A DNA stretch of 64,000 bases from Croceivirga thetidis (GTDB lineage Bacteria > Bacteroidota > Bacteroidia > Flavobacteriales > Flavobacteriaceae). Position 1 is the first letter of the stretch. Every line of letters begins with the position of its first letter. Under the pieces are notes generated by a model. That model was not told where the DNA came from, did not search any database, and was given only the letters and a program-made list of their open reading frames with translations. The DNA lies in contig NZ_JAAWWL010000002.1 of assembly GCF_012272815.1 (NCBI RefSeq), positions 1,084,280 to 1,148,279 of the forward strand, read 5' to 3'. Positions 17,001 to 26,503 of this stretch are shown piece by piece. The position numbers and the translations under genes are program-made.

Positions 17001-20000
17001 TTCTGATCTCTGGCCGTAATAGTTATGTTTTGATTGGTACCATTGTCAATTATCGTAAAAGTGTTGTTCGTTTGAAAATTAGTGCCATCAAAGGCAGGAG
17101 TACCATCATTAATACTGTAAGTATATGGCCCTGTTCCAGTGGCAATACCTGAGCCATCGCCATTGGTATCAATAAAAGCTGTTATCGTTGCAGTGCTGAA
17201 CTGATTGTTTGATGGATTACAAACAAAATCACTATTTGCAATATTCAATTGCAGTGCCGACGGTTCTGTAATTATAATATCAGTAGAACGGTCTGTGCAG
17301 CCCCTAAAAGTTACTGCTTCGACTTGATAGGTTCCTGGTCCTAAATTATCAAATAATGAGGTTGATTGCGGCCCAGCTAAAATTGTTGCTGTAGCCCCAT
17401 CGTATAAGTTATATTCAATTGGGGTATCGGTATCCGTACCTGGTTGTAATTCTACGGAAATTGTACCGTCATTGGCTCCATTACAACTAATTGCGGTAGA
17501 TGGGGTAGCTGAAATAATAGGGTTTGCCACGGTGGTCACACTTACTACTGCTACGTCCGAACATAAAGGAACGGTATTCGATGCCAAATCGGTTACAAGT
17601 ATGCTGTAATCACCAGGCGCTATTCCTGTAAAGATGTTGGTATTTTGTGTGGTACCTATGGGCAATAATGTTACAGCATCCCGTAATTGAAATTCGAAAT
17701 TGCCACTACCACCAGTTGTATTTACAGTAATTTCTCCATCCGTACCGTTGCAGGTGGGCTCAGTACTTGCACGTGCAGTAATTGCGAAAAAGTCAAAAAC
17801 ATCAGCGTTTACCGTATTGATACATCCGTTGCCATCCCTTACAGTTATTGAATAGGTTCCGGCATTGGGTGCAGTAAAGTTCGGACTGTTCTGATAACCT
17901 CCACCAAAATCATATTGAAATGTTTCCTCTGGTAAACCTGACCCCGTATTTAAAGGAGCGGTTATTGTAATTTGAAAACCGCTCGTTGCGGTACACTGGT
18001 TTACAACATTGATTGTAGGATTTGGCACTCCCGTACTTTCGGTAACAGTTACGGTTGTTATGCTCTGACACCCGTTTGCGTCCTGAACAAAAAAGTCATA
18101 ATCCGCAGGATAAGGACCTGGAATATCAAAAGTCCCATTTGAAGCGAAGCTTGTTGGTGCGCCCGTTCCGGTGGGTACGTAGGCATATCCATAACTAGGT
18201 GTACCTCCACTGCCCCTTACCGTGACCAAAGCCCCAGAGTTACAGGTGGCTGGTATATTGCCTTCTACAAGTATTGTTGGATTCTCTTCGGTAATAAGTG
18301 CAATGGCACTTGCATTACAAGCTGTATTTAAGTCATTTACAATGACCTGATAATTTCCTGGAGGTAATCCAGAGATTGTTCCATTATAAGGAATCGGCTC
18401 ATTATTGAAGGTTGTTGGACCTGAAATTATGGTTCCGGAATCAACATCTTCCACTGTTACCGTGAAGTCAGCTGGGCTTGCAATTCCTGTAATTTCGTAA
18501 AACACTTCTCCCGTTGCCGCTGTACCGCAAGAAGTAGTTGTGCCAGTTGCCGCTACTGCAATAGGACTTGGGGGAGTAATCGGTGGAATTTCCTCTTCAT
18601 AGATACAGCCCAAGGCATCTCTGACCTCAACAAAGTAGGTAACCCCAAAGGTGACCACTGCAGAAAAATCATGGATATCAATGCCATTGACATTCGCCAA
18701 TACAAAAGTAGGGTCACCGACCAATCGGAATTCGTATGGTGCAGTACCACCTGATGCTTGAACACGATAAGACAAAAATGGGTCCGAGCAGTTGGCCGGA
18801 GGTGTGTCTAAGGGCGTAAGGTTTAATTGGTTCTGGTCGACTTCTGTCGCATCCCTGTCTTCACAACCGTTTGCATCGGTGGTGACCACGGTATAATCCC
18901 CTTGGGGCAAATTTGGGAAATTAACCGTGGTACTGGTCGTGGGCCCAATGCTGGCAACCACGTTTCCACCGACATCCAACAAAGTAAAATTGTAGGGAGC
19001 CGTTGCATCTGTAACATCCACTGTAATTGACCCTTCAACAACTGAAGCCGCACATATGGCAGGCGTTGGAGTCAAGGTGGCGTTTACAGGTAAACTTGTT
19101 CCGATAGTTGCTGAAATCAAATTACTCAAACAACCACGGCTGTCACGAATTACAAAATCATTATAAGTTCCTGGACCGTAACCCGAAAAAACGTTCTGAG
19201 ACCCAAAAGTGGTACCGCCATCATTACTAAATTCAAAAGGAGGTATTCCTTGTGCCAAATTAGGTTGTAGGGTAACCGTACCACTTGTGTTATCACCACA
19301 AAAAGTGTCCGTAGCAGTCGCTGTTCCCGATATGGTTTGCTGTGGACTTATTAAAACAGTGTTGGTAACATTGGTACAACCCTGACTATCGGTCACTTCA
19401 AATCTGAAAGAGGTACGAGCGGTAATAGAACCATCATTGGGAACTGAATAGGTAAATGTATTGCCTACAATAGGGTTATCATCAGTAGTAAAAGGTCCAC
19501 CATTGATACTTACCTCCCAAGAATCATAACTGCTTCCTGCTGGGTAACCATCGAAAATCACTACTTGAATCTCTCCACTAGGTCCCGAACATTCTAGTTC
19601 TTGGGTTATTGAGGCAGAAGCATTGATTTGTGGAGCAATGGTCAGCGTTAGCGTATCTCTACAGTCTTTGGCATCTGCCACTTCTATGTCATAGGTTCCA
19701 GGTGTAAGTCCGCCAAAGGAGTTGCTAGCCCCAAAAACACCATTGTTCAATCGATATTGATAGGGTGCCGCTCCCAAGGTTCCATTGACTACTATGGTAG
19801 CAGCGTCGAATGCATCGTAACAGAAGTCCGACGCCGCCGTGTCCACAGTCAAAACCGGTGCATCAAGTGCTGTCAACGTAAAAGTATCCGATTGGGTACA
19901 TCCATTCAAATCAGTAACGTTAACTGTATATGTTCCGCTTTGCGATAAACCTGAAAATACTGGACTATTTTGTGGTCCCCGCGTTGAACCGTCCGGTTGG

Positions 20001-22390
20001 ATGACACTGAATGATTCTCCCCCCCAACCTCCGGAAGTATTCGCCGTTACAGCACCAATATTGCCATTTAAGCAATCCATTGGGTCAACACTAAGGCTAT
20101 CCAATGAAAATGGAGAGGGAGGCCCCTCTACGGTCAAAGTTATCGAATCAGTACAGCTGGTTTCTTCATCGGTTACGACTATAGTATAGGCCCCAGCCGC
20201 CAAACCATTGATGTCAATTGTTGGATTGGTTTGCCCCGTAAAAGTCGTTCCTCCATCAATACTATAACCATAAGTTGTGTTAAAACTATCAACTATAAAT
20301 CTTCCTTCTCCATCACTATTACCAAAACAACTAACTGGGCTCAACTGTTGGGTCTGTACCCGAATTGAACTAATATCGGTAATCGCATAATTTTCATCAT
20401 AACTGCAACCAAAAGTATCGGTTACCCGAAATGTATAGGAACCCAAACCGAGACCAGAAAAAGAATTGTTACCCCCATTATTTAGGGCAACGGATGCTGG
20501 GGCGATTATTTCATACGTATAAGGACCTGTTCCTCCTGTTTCTGTTAAAGTTACAGTTGCAGTGGTGGCGATACAATCCAAGCTGGATATCGAAAAATCC
20601 AAATCGGAAGGTCTGTCCAAAGCTGCAAAGTTTATGGTAGTTAATGTTTGTACACAACCATTCGCATCCCTTATTTGTGGTGTATAGTTTCCAACACTTA
20701 AATTGGAAAATACTGAGGTTGCACTAAAACCAGCTCCAATACTAAATTCATATGGAGCTGTCCCTCCCGAAACACCTGTTATGGAAATTTGCCCTCCATT
20801 TTCATTGGAACATGAAGGGTTTGAATCTGCATTTGCGATTGCCGTTATTGTTGTAGGCGTCCCAACTGCTACGGTTTGTGAGGGTGTAGTACAAGTAAAT
20901 GAATCTTGTGTATAACGTAACATAACGTCATAAGATCCAGGAGCAAGACCTGAAAAGACGTTACTTACCTGATAAGAGATTCCATTATCAATACTGTATT
21001 CAATATTATATCCAAAACCATTGGTGAGGTTGACTGTTACTTGCCCATTATTTGCACCACCACAATTGGCATCTTGCGCACTTACATTGAATACGGGTGG
21101 CGGTATGTCGACAACATCTACAGAGGCCGAACGTTGGCATCCATTAGCATCTTCAACCAAAATAGCATAAGTGCCGGATGTGGTGACCGAAAAATCCAGG
21201 GAGTTGGTATATGTGGAACCTAAAGCACCACCATCTACGCTAAATCGGTAGGGAGCAGTCCCTCCATCCGTTGATACGGTCACATTAACTGAGGTAGCGC
21301 CACAGCCAAAACTATCCGATGCTGTTGCGGATACATCCAAAGGAGCAATACCCCCACCAATTGAAATGGGGTCCCCATTAACATCATTGGTCACGGTTAT
21401 ATCGCAATCATTGGTTGATACCCTAACGGAATAATCACCAGAAACCACACTAGGGAAGGTATAATTATCCGAACCGTTGGGACCAAATGTATCTACCGTT
21501 ACACCATCCTTGATGAGTCTATAAGTATAAAATCCAGGTACGCCATTAACATTGACCGAAACACTACCTTGTTCACCAGCGCATAAAATATCTGTTTTTG
21601 TTACTTGCACATCAATGTCCAATTCTTGAATGGCTACTGTTTCTGACGGAAATAAACATGCTGAAGAGGCAACATTTTGCAACCTTACATAGACGGTGTA
21701 ATCGCCAGCAACATTAATATCAAAAAAAGGATCTGTTTGAAATGGACCTGTAGGACTATTCAAACTGTACTCATAACCATTAGGGACATTCGTGACCTCT
21801 ACCCTACCAGGGTTTCCACAAATGATATCTTCATAAACCAATTGCGGGTCAAGTGGGTTTTGACTTGCTTTGAAATAGTAAAATTGGCCTCCGCCAATTC
21901 GCACTCGATACTCGCCTGGGTCGCTTAGATCATAGGTTGGATCAGTGCCAACCGTATTCCAAGTACAAGAGGTGTTAATTGTCGGACAATCCTCTACCAC
22001 CGAAGGGGCACAGGTATTCGTATCCAATTGCTGCCATTCATAACTTCCCCCTGAACTATTTAAACTTAGTGTTCTAACATCGCTTGTTCCACAAAGAAAG
22101 AATTTTGCAAGTGTAGAGCCATCATTAGGGCAAATGGCCTCCTCATCCGCATTTTGGATGATAGTCGTAAAGAAAAGCCCGCTATTGGCAGCATTCGTAG
22201 AATGCTCCAAATCAGTAGTGGTACTCTTAGTTTTTTGGTAATCAGTTTTTCTCGATTCCAATAGTCTTTCTGAATCGATATCAGAAAAATAGTTTAAAAT
22301 CGATTTACTTGTGACCGCCGAAGAACTAAGTATTGATGCAACCACCAATAGCAGGGCGACGATATAGCGCCCGGTTTTTCGTGAGGACAT
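14072..22390 (-). CDS. Giant SprB-like repeat adhesin with T9SS type-B C-terminal domain
   Basis: This 2772-residue cell-surface protein begins with a signal peptide (YIVALLLVVASILSSSAV). The N-terminal 250 residues are followed by about 29 degenerate repeats, counted by eye. Each repeat is roughly 75-100 residues and ends in a pattern like GxYxVxVxDxxGC after a GGTAPYxYS-like strand, as in the SprB repeats of gliding Flavobacteriia. The last ~90 residues (LPDFFTPDGDVMNEEW, YDRYGRVVA, GWDGRYEGAELPTGDYWY, ending HFTLYR) form a CHU_C/gliding-associated C-terminal domain, the type-B signal for type IX secretion. The protein is therefore exported by T9SS and likely acts in adhesion or gliding. 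True SprB is far longer, so this is a paralogue. Most repeats carry one or two Cys. A tRNA gene follows 57 bp downstream. Confidence 0.93.
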   Translation of the reverse strand: MSSRKTGRYIVALLLVVASILSSSAVTSKSILNYFSDIDSERLLESRKTDYQKTKSTTTDLEHSTNAANSGLFFTTIIQNADEEAICPNDGSTLAKFFLCGTSDVRTLSLNSSGGSYEWQQLDTNTCAPSVVEDCPTINTSCTWNTVGTDPTYDLSDPGEYRVRIGGGQFYYFKASQNPLDPQLVYEDIICGNPGRVEVTNVPNGYEYSLNSPTGPFQTDPFFDINVAGDYTVYVRLQNVASSACLFPSETVAIQELDIDVQVTKTDILCAGEQGSVSVNVNGVPGFYTYRLIKDGVTVDTFGPNGSDNYTFPSVVSGDYSVRVSTNDCDITVTNDVNGDPISIGGGIAPLDVSATASDSFGCGATSVNVTVSTDGGTAPYRFSVDGGALGSTYTNSLDFSVTTSGTYAILVEDANGCQRSASVDVVDIPPPVFNVSAQDANCGGANNGQVTVNLTNGFGYNIEYSIDNGISYQVSNVFSGLAPGSYDVMLRYTQDSFTCTTPSQTVAVGTPTTITAIANADSNPSCSNENGGQISITGVSGGTAPYEFSIGAGFSATSVFSNLSVGNYTPQIRDANGCVQTLTTINFAALDRPSDLDFSISSLDCIATTATVTLTETGGTGPYTYEIIAPASVALNNGGNNSFSGLGLGSYTFRVTDTFGCSYDENYAITDISSIRVQTQQLSPVSCFGNSDGEGRFIVDSFNTTYGYSIDGGTTFTGQTNPTIDINGLAAGAYTIVVTDEETSCTDSITLTVEGPPSPFSLDSLSVDPMDCLNGNIGAVTANTSGGWGGESFSVIQPDGSTRGPQNSPVFSGLSQSGTYTVNVTDLNGCTQSDTFTLTALDAPVLTVDTAASDFCYDAFDAATIVVNGTLGAAPYQYRLNNGVFGASNSFGGLTPGTYDIEVADAKDCRDTLTLTIAPQINASASITQELECSGPSGEIQVVIFDGYPAGSSYDSWEVSINGGPFTTDDNPIVGNTFTYSVPNDGSITARTSFRFEVTDSQGCTNVTNTVLISPQQTISGTATATDTFCGDNTSGTVTLQPNLAQGIPPFEFSNDGGTTFGSQNVFSGYGPGTYNDFVIRDSRGCLSNLISATIGTSLPVNATLTPTPAICAASVVEGSITVDVTDATAPYNFTLLDVGGNVVASIGPTTSTTVNFPNLPQGDYTVVTTDANGCEDRDATEVDQNQLNLTPLDTPPANCSDPFLSYRVQASGGTAPYEFRLVGDPTFVLANVNGIDIHDFSAVVTFGVTYFVEVRDALGCIYEEEIPPITPPSPIAVAATGTTTSCGTAATGEVFYEITGIASPADFTVTVEDVDSGTIISGPTTFNNEPIPYNGTISGLPPGNYQVIVNDLNTACNASAIALITEENPTILVEGNIPATCNSGALVTVRGSGGTPSYGYAYVPTGTGAPTSFASNGTFDIPGPYPADYDFFVQDANGCQSITTVTVTESTGVPNPTINVVNQCTATSGFQITITAPLNTGSGLPEETFQYDFGGGYQNSPNFTAPNAGTYSITVRDGNGCINTVNADVFDFFAITARASTEPTCNGTDGEITVNTTGGSGNFEFQLRDAVTLLPIGTTQNTNIFTGIAPGDYSILVTDLASNTVPLCSDVAVVSVTTVANPIISATPSTAISCNGANDGTISVELQPGTDTDTPIEYNLYDGATATILAGPQSTSLFDNLGPGTYQVEAVTFRGCTDRSTDIIITEPSALQLNIANSDFVCNPSNNQFSTATITAFIDTNGDGSGIATGTGPYTYSINDGTPAFDGTNFQTNNTFTIIDNGTNQNITITARDQNGCEFSSAITINAPSDLTFSFNVSPISCDATGAGVDPGSIDIIVDQGSGNYEVELLPLGSEPARNSGGTDRVNWPISVPGDYIFAVTDLTSGSCIYLTSIVNVPEFNTIDATIAEVRPVSCFGGNDGEISLDISNYSGLYNYEVFSRDNTGVETSTGVTGSFDTNAPINSPEIIGGLPAGNMIVYIEAMDAPFCDVTSNVATIRSPDRALTVTVTQTAEVTCATPGLGEITVAGDGGWGSYEYQLVAPDGVTILVDYPNTDAIFSNLNDGSYTVNTRDINGCEVSETITLSFPTPIYADIQVVNPLLCNNDNNGSIEAFNISGGQGVGNYLFQLNRLTDGSDSGLQTTPTFNNLSAGDYTITVFDGWNCSYITVPITVQDPEIVEAELVELQPPGCGDLGRMELTVTNPELGVDYFYRRSGTTDAFQPFGAGLVSVEITADVNIDPGPFQYDVQNSNGCPFERSNQISLDAAAPLVIDLDLTNATINCAGESTGIIRSEAFGGIGNYRYTLLNSDTPPNPTTTNTVRNEQDSGIFRNLAAGTYFVYARSGGCEAISPPIVIEPRPPLVLEYLETQSPTCFGETDGQVVLEASGGTGRIRYSISDNLSEFFEGNDPTNPNRRIFEDLAPRQYDIIIQDELGCTITRTITITAPEELVASMASSTPETCLGDADGTVTLNITGGTAPYFTSINTNDPANFERNDSMFFEGLPGGETLVIFIRDAAGCETNVAVEIGIGVDLIAESIVQYGCEGIFPNNTTAIELTNDALRGEVLFSLDVDDISLATEQSVWGDLPAGEHIVYVYHKNGCVTFTEFEIKEYLPLTADFGQVSPNEISVIAFGGFGDYEYFFNGESYGNDNVYIPLESQTIQVEVHDRLGCVVNLMIPYEFNEMPQLPDFFTPDGDVMNEEWRVENSQFFPNIEVKIYDRYGRVVANLKDVEGWDGRYEGAELPTGDYWYVVNANDKRNQRWVGHFTLYR

Positions 22391-22410
22391 AGGTTAAGTT
22401 CGGTTTTCAA

Positions 22411-22443
22411 AAGGATATCGGGATTTGGGAGCCAAATATCCTT
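22411..22443. promoter_or_regulatory. Inverted repeat upstream of the adhesin gene
   Basis: AAGGATAT (22411-22418) and ATATCCTT (22436-22443) are perfect inverted copies 17 bp apart in the 136-bp gap between the divergent adhesin and sugar-dehydrogenase genes. The centre lies about 37 bp before the adhesin ATG, so it could be an operator or a 5'-UTR hairpin. Confidence 0.35.
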
Positions 22444-22526
22444 AAATTGTAATTTTGTTACTTATACTATCTCTTTAAATTAAAACTCTGTTCAACTATA
22501 AAAAGTATCATTTCGTCGTTAAAATT

Positions 22527-23645
22527 ATGAAAAACTGTGCGATTACTCTGTATTTTTTCGTTGTACTGCTTCTTCAAGCGTGCGCCCAAACTGTTGACAA
22601 AAGCATTAAAACGCCTGTAAAAGACTTATTTTCAGCAGAATTGGTCGTCTCGGGACTACAGAACCCCTGGGGAATGGATTTTTTGCCTGATGGATCAATT
22701 TTGGTGACCGAAAAGGCTGGTGAACTGTTTTTATATAAAGATGGAAGCAAAAAAAACATAGCCGGATTACCTGAAATAAAGGTACAGGGACAAGGAGGTC
22801 TGATGGATGTGGAGGTACATCCTAACTTCGCTCAAAACAAGTTCATTTATATTTCCTACGCATCTTCTGAAGGAGAAGGGCGAGGAGCCAATACTGCCAT
22901 TATGAGGGCCAAGCTCCAAGGTAATAAGTTGACAAACCAAAAAGTCTTGTACAAAGCTAGTCCGAATACTGGGCGCGGCCAACACTTTGGCTCCCGTCTG
23001 GTTTTTGATGATGCCGGATATCTCTATTTCTCTGTTGGTGATCGCGGAAATAGAGGTGAAAATCCGCAGGATATTACCCGTGATTGTGGCAAGGTATATA
23101 GAATTAAAGACGATGGAAGCATTCCTTCAGACAATCCTTTTGTAGGCAAATCAGGAGCTAAAAAAGCAATTTGGAGTTATGGTCATCGGAATCCGCAAGG
23201 TTTGGTCAAAAACCCGTTTACTGGAGAAATTTGGGAACATGAGCATGGCCCTAGAGGGGGAGATGAAATCAATATCATTCAAAAAGGGAAAAACTTCGGT
23301 TGGCCGGTCATCACTTACGGAATTAATTATAGCGGAACTAAAATAACCGATGAGACTGCCAAGGATGGAATGGAACAACCCATACATTACTGGGTGCCCA
23401 GTATTGCTCCTTCAGGAATGGAGTTTGTATCCTCCGAAAAGTATCCGGAATGGAAAGGGAATATTCTAGCGGGTTCCCTTGCATTTCAATATTTGGAGCG
23501 ATTGGAATTAAAGGACAATAAAGTTGTGTATCGCGAAAAATTAATGGACGGCATGGGCCGTGTACGAAGTGTTAAACAAGCCCCCGATGGTTATATTTAT
23601 GTAGGTGTCGAAGGCAAAGGCATTTACAAGCTTCTACCCAAATAG
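22527..23645 (+). CDS. PQQ-dependent sugar (aldose) dehydrogenase-type lipoprotein
   Basis: A 372-residue protein with a lipoprotein signal (LLLQAC, Cys19). The mature chain is a six-bladed propeller of the soluble glucose/sorbosone dehydrogenase family. Family motifs are visible in order: GLQNPWGMDFLPDG, GQGGLMDVEVHPNF, GRGQHFGSRLVFD, SYGHRNPQGL, EHGPRGGDEINII and PSIAPSGMEF. These contribute the PQQ pocket and the calcium site, and the His in GQHFGS/EHGPRGGDE matches the catalytic region of characterised aldose dehydrogenases. It would oxidise aldose sugars outside the cytoplasm and pass electrons to the respiratory chain. The exact sugar is unknown, and PQQ synthesis genes are not in the window. 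It converges on the AGCS gene with a 9-bp gap. Confidence 0.88.
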   Translation: MKNCAITLYFFVVLLLQACAQTVDKSIKTPVKDLFSAELVVSGLQNPWGMDFLPDGSILVTEKAGELFLYKDGSKKNIAGLPEIKVQGQGGLMDVEVHPNFAQNKFIYISYASSEGEGRGANTAIMRAKLQGNKLTNQKVLYKASPNTGRGQHFGSRLVFDDAGYLYFSVGDRGNRGENPQDITRDCGKVYRIKDDGSIPSDNPFVGKSGAKKAIWSYGHRNPQGLVKNPFTGEIWEHEHGPRGGDEINIIQKGKNFGWPVITYGINYSGTKITDETAKDGMEQPIHYWVPSIAPSGMEFVSSEKYPEWKGNILAGSLAFQYLERLELKDNKVVYREKLMDGMGRVRSVKQAPDGYIYVGVEGKGIYKLLPK

Positions 23646-23654
23646 TCAATCTAT

Positions 23655-25229
23655 TTAAAGTTGTTCGTTTTTCGACTTTGCAATCAAATTCAGGTACGTT
23701 TTCAATTCTTTTTTTGCCATTGGAAATAAAAAGAATAAGCCGATAATATTTGGGAAAACCAAGGCCAATATCATCGCATCAGAGAATTTGATTACCGCAT
23801 CAAGAGTAATGGCGGCGCCTAAAACCGTAAATACCAAGAATAATATCTTGTAAGTCAAATCTGAAAACTTCGAGCGCCCGAAAAGGTATTTCCATGACTG
23901 TAAGCCGTAATATGACCAAGAAATGATTGTGGAAAACGCAAATAACACTACTGCCAGTACCAAAACGTAAGAGGCCCCAGGTATGGAATTTTCAAAAGCC
24001 ATTGAGGTTAAGTTCACTCCTCCAAGTCGAGTACCATCTGCCATCAATACTTGTTGATTCATAACATTACCATAAACAAAACCGCCGTCAATATTGAAAA
24101 TGATGATGACCAATGCCGTTATAGTACAGATAACCACAGTGTCAATAAAAGGTTCCAATAAGCCTACCAACCCTTCTGAGGCTGCGTAGTTTGTTTTAAC
24201 AGCAGAATGGGCAATCGCTGCTGAACCTGCACCTGCCTCATTCGAAAAAGCTGCTCTTCGAAAACCTTGAATCATAACTGCGACAAAGCCTCCAGATATT
24301 GTTGCTCGTGGTGTAAAGGCCTCTTCGAATATTAGCTGAACCGCAAGCCCCAATTTATCAAAATTCATAAAAACGATAATCAGGGCAGAAAAAACATATA
24401 AGGCTGCCATAAAAGGAACCACCTTTTCGGTGACTTTGGCAATTCGTTTTATTCCACCAATAATTACTAGCCCGACTAGAATCGCAAATAGCACTCCAAT
24501 TAAGGTGCCTGAACTAGTACTTTCAATATTGAATCTCGAAATTATTTGTGCTGCGGCTTGATTGGTCTGAAAAGCATTACCACCACCCAATGAAGCACCA
24601 ACACAAAGTATGGCAAAAACCGCACCCAATACTTTACCTACGGTTGCATATCCCATGTTATGCAAACCTCTTGATAAATAGTACATAGGCCCTCCAAAAA
24701 CATTTCCATTGGTATCGATATCCCTGAATTTCACTCCCAATGTGCACTCAACAAATTTTGTTGACATACCCAATAGACCAGCGATTATCATCCAAAAGGT
24801 AGCGCCTGGACCACCAATAGAAATCGCGACTGCAACCATCGCAATATTACCAAGCCCTACTGTACCTGATACAGCGGTGGTCAGGGCTTGAAAATGATTG
24901 ACCTCGCCTGAATGGGAAGCACTAGGTCCTATTGAGGAGTCTTCCTCTATTTTTTCAATTTCATCGAACCTGCCCCGTACAACATTAATAGCTAAAGGAA
25001 AGCGTCTGATATTCACAAACCCAAAATAAATGGTGAAGAACAACGCACCTGAGAGCAATAGAATAAGAACTATTGGGATACCCATCCCCAATATAGAAAC
25101 CTCAGAAAATATTAAATTCTCCCACCATATGGCAAAAGGCATAAAGGCTTCATTGATTTGTTCATCAAGACCAATCTGTTCATTTTGAACTAAAAAACCT
25201 GTCTTTTGAATATTTTGCAGCTGTAGCAT
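23655..25229 (-). CDS. Alanine/glycine:sodium symporter (AGCS family)
   Basis: This 524-residue inner-membrane protein has about ten to eleven hydrophobic segments. The AGCS signature region is clear (GGPGATFWMIIAGLLGMSTK, then FVECTLGVKFR), as are the flanking GTVGLGNIAMVAVAI and FSNEAGAGSAAIAHSA segments, which form the substrate and Na+ sites in this family. It should import alanine or glycine with sodium. The roughly 45 residues before the first TM helix are longer than in many homologues. It is a single gene: upstream lies a 120-bp gap with a 12-bp direct repeat (AGCTACAAATTG at 25249-25260 and 25278-25289). Confidence 0.93.
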   Translation of the reverse strand: MLQLQNIQKTGFLVQNEQIGLDEQINEAFMPFAIWWENLIFSEVSILGMGIPIVLILLLSGALFFTIYFGFVNIRRFPLAINVVRGRFDEIEKIEEDSSIGPSASHSGEVNHFQALTTAVSGTVGLGNIAMVAVAISIGGPGATFWMIIAGLLGMSTKFVECTLGVKFRDIDTNGNVFGGPMYYLSRGLHNMGYATVGKVLGAVFAILCVGASLGGGNAFQTNQAAAQIISRFNIESTSSGTLIGVLFAILVGLVIIGGIKRIAKVTEKVVPFMAALYVFSALIIVFMNFDKLGLAVQLIFEEAFTPRATISGGFVAVMIQGFRRAAFSNEAGAGSAAIAHSAVKTNYAASEGLVGLLEPFIDTVVICTITALVIIIFNIDGGFVYGNVMNQQVLMADGTRLGGVNLTSMAFENSIPGASYVLVLAVVLFAFSTIISWSYYGLQSWKYLFGRSKFSDLTYKILFLVFTVLGAAITLDAVIKFSDAMILALVFPNIIGLFFLFPMAKKELKTYLNLIAKSKNEQL

Positions 25230-25248
25230 TATTCTGGAATTTGAAATC

Positions 25249-25289
25249 AGCTACAAATTGAAAACTAGGATTAGTAGAGCTACAAATTG
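25249..25289. repeat. 12-bp direct repeat upstream of the AGCS gene
   Basis: AGCTACAAATTG occurs at 25249-25260 and 25278-25289, 29 bp apart. An ATTGTC/GACAAT inverted pair follows nearer the neighbouring gene. The location just before the symporter start suggests a regulatory site, without further support. Confidence 0.3.
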
Positions 25290-25350
25290 TCAGAAAAAAT
25301 ATTGAGTTGTCAGTAGTTTGTATTCCGACAATTGACTTATAAATCGAGTG

Positions 25351-26460
25351 TTATAGGTTGATGTTATTGGGAGGAATTCGAAGTCTGATCTTACGTTCCC
25401 GTTTTTTAGAAAGTTCAAAAAGCGAATCTTTCAAAGGATTTAAGTGCTGCTCTTTAGTCCAATTACCTCGACCAAAAAGTCCATCCAATAGTGAAAACAA
25501 CAGTCTTTTGATTTCGTTATAGTCGCCGATATCGTAACGTTTATTTTTAGATGGATTGTTCTTAGGTCGAATTTCGAGCCATTCCTCTGGCTCGTTCTTT
25601 CGCAATTCGGCAAACTGATTGAACAGTTCAAATTGTGCCCCAGTCAACTGTACCTTTCGGTTGCCCTTTCCACGGAATCCACCAATAGAGACCCAACGTT
25701 CTACTTTATCGCTATTTCTAACTACATCAAAAAGAAGGGTTATTTCATTCGCTACTGGAATGGTGTTTTCAGATAATTCCTTGACCCAACTCAAGGCCAA
25801 AGCAAAGAAAATCATAATCAAACAAGTTTTGAAAATGGCTGAGAATAAGGTGAGATTAATAGTAGAACCCGTTAACTTATAAATTTGGGCAAGCAGTGTT
25901 ATACCAATGCACACCAAGGACAAATATGCTAACGAGACCAACCTTCTTTTTGAAAAGGAATGCCATAGTACCAATCCTAAAAAGACAAGGGTAAGAACTG
26001 CATAATAAACATCAAGTTCATTGATAATCGCAGCTCGACCCAAAACCATTTTGTTTAAGGTTGGCAATAAGGAGAAAAGAAATGGCAAGCCAACAATCCA
26101 ATGCCAATAACGTGACTTAATCAATTGCTCCAAAAAACGAGGCAAATACCTGAACCATGGTAAAGCCAATAGAATGAAAAGACTATTGAACAAAGACAAT
26201 ACGCTGCGTAATCCGTCCAAATAGATATTAGAAATGTTGGGGTTATTTGAGAAATATACCTCTACCAATCCTGAAATACTCCAACAAAAGATGGAAAGTG
26301 CCAGCCAAACTTGTCCAAAATCCTTTTGTCGTTTACCAATATGCCACCAAATGGATAGAAGGGCCACAAATGCAAAAAGACAGGTAGCAAATTGCCACCA
26401 TCCATAAAACAAAAAAGTTTCAGTGGTACTTAAAAATTGAATTTTACTGATGAAAAACAA
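25351..26460 (-). CDS. Seven-TM membrane protein with basic cytosolic tail, function unknown
   Basis: The protein has 369 residues. I count seven hydrophobic helices between about residues 20 and 225 (the first WWQFATCLFAFVALLSIWW, the last TLFSAIFKTCLIMIFFALAL), then a soluble tail of about 140 residues. Seven helices put the tail on the opposite face from the N-terminus, consistent with N-out/C-in receptor topology. The tail (GGFRGKGNRKVQLTGAQFEL, later FELSKKRERKIRLRIPP) is strongly basic and loosely resembles a winged-helix fold, but I cannot identify it. It is probably the last gene of the regulator-murQ arm (43-bp gap upstream). A membrane-bound sensor or regulator for cell-wall recycling is possible; this is inference only. 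Confidence 0.75.
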   Translation of the reverse strand: MFFISKIQFLSTTETFLFYGWWQFATCLFAFVALLSIWWHIGKRQKDFGQVWLALSIFCWSISGLVEVYFSNNPNISNIYLDGLRSVLSLFNSLFILLALPWFRYLPRFLEQLIKSRYWHWIVGLPFLFSLLPTLNKMVLGRAAIINELDVYYAVLTLVFLGLVLWHSFSKRRLVSLAYLSLVCIGITLLAQIYKLTGSTINLTLFSAIFKTCLIMIFFALALSWVKELSENTIPVANEITLLFDVVRNSDKVERWVSIGGFRGKGNRKVQLTGAQFELFNQFAELRKNEPEEWLEIRPKNNPSKNKRYDIGDYNEIKRLLFSLLDGLFGRGNWTKEQHLNPLKDSLFELSKKRERKIRLRIPPNNINL

Positions 26461-26503
26461 GGCAATTGGCTATTCTCAAAGATAAATATTCTGCTCTTTG
26501 CTT

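Noticed and set aside
14072-22390. CRISPR-like array suggested by repeated text
   Set aside because: The repeats are degenerate protein repeats of 75-100 residues, not identical 25-40-bp DNA units.
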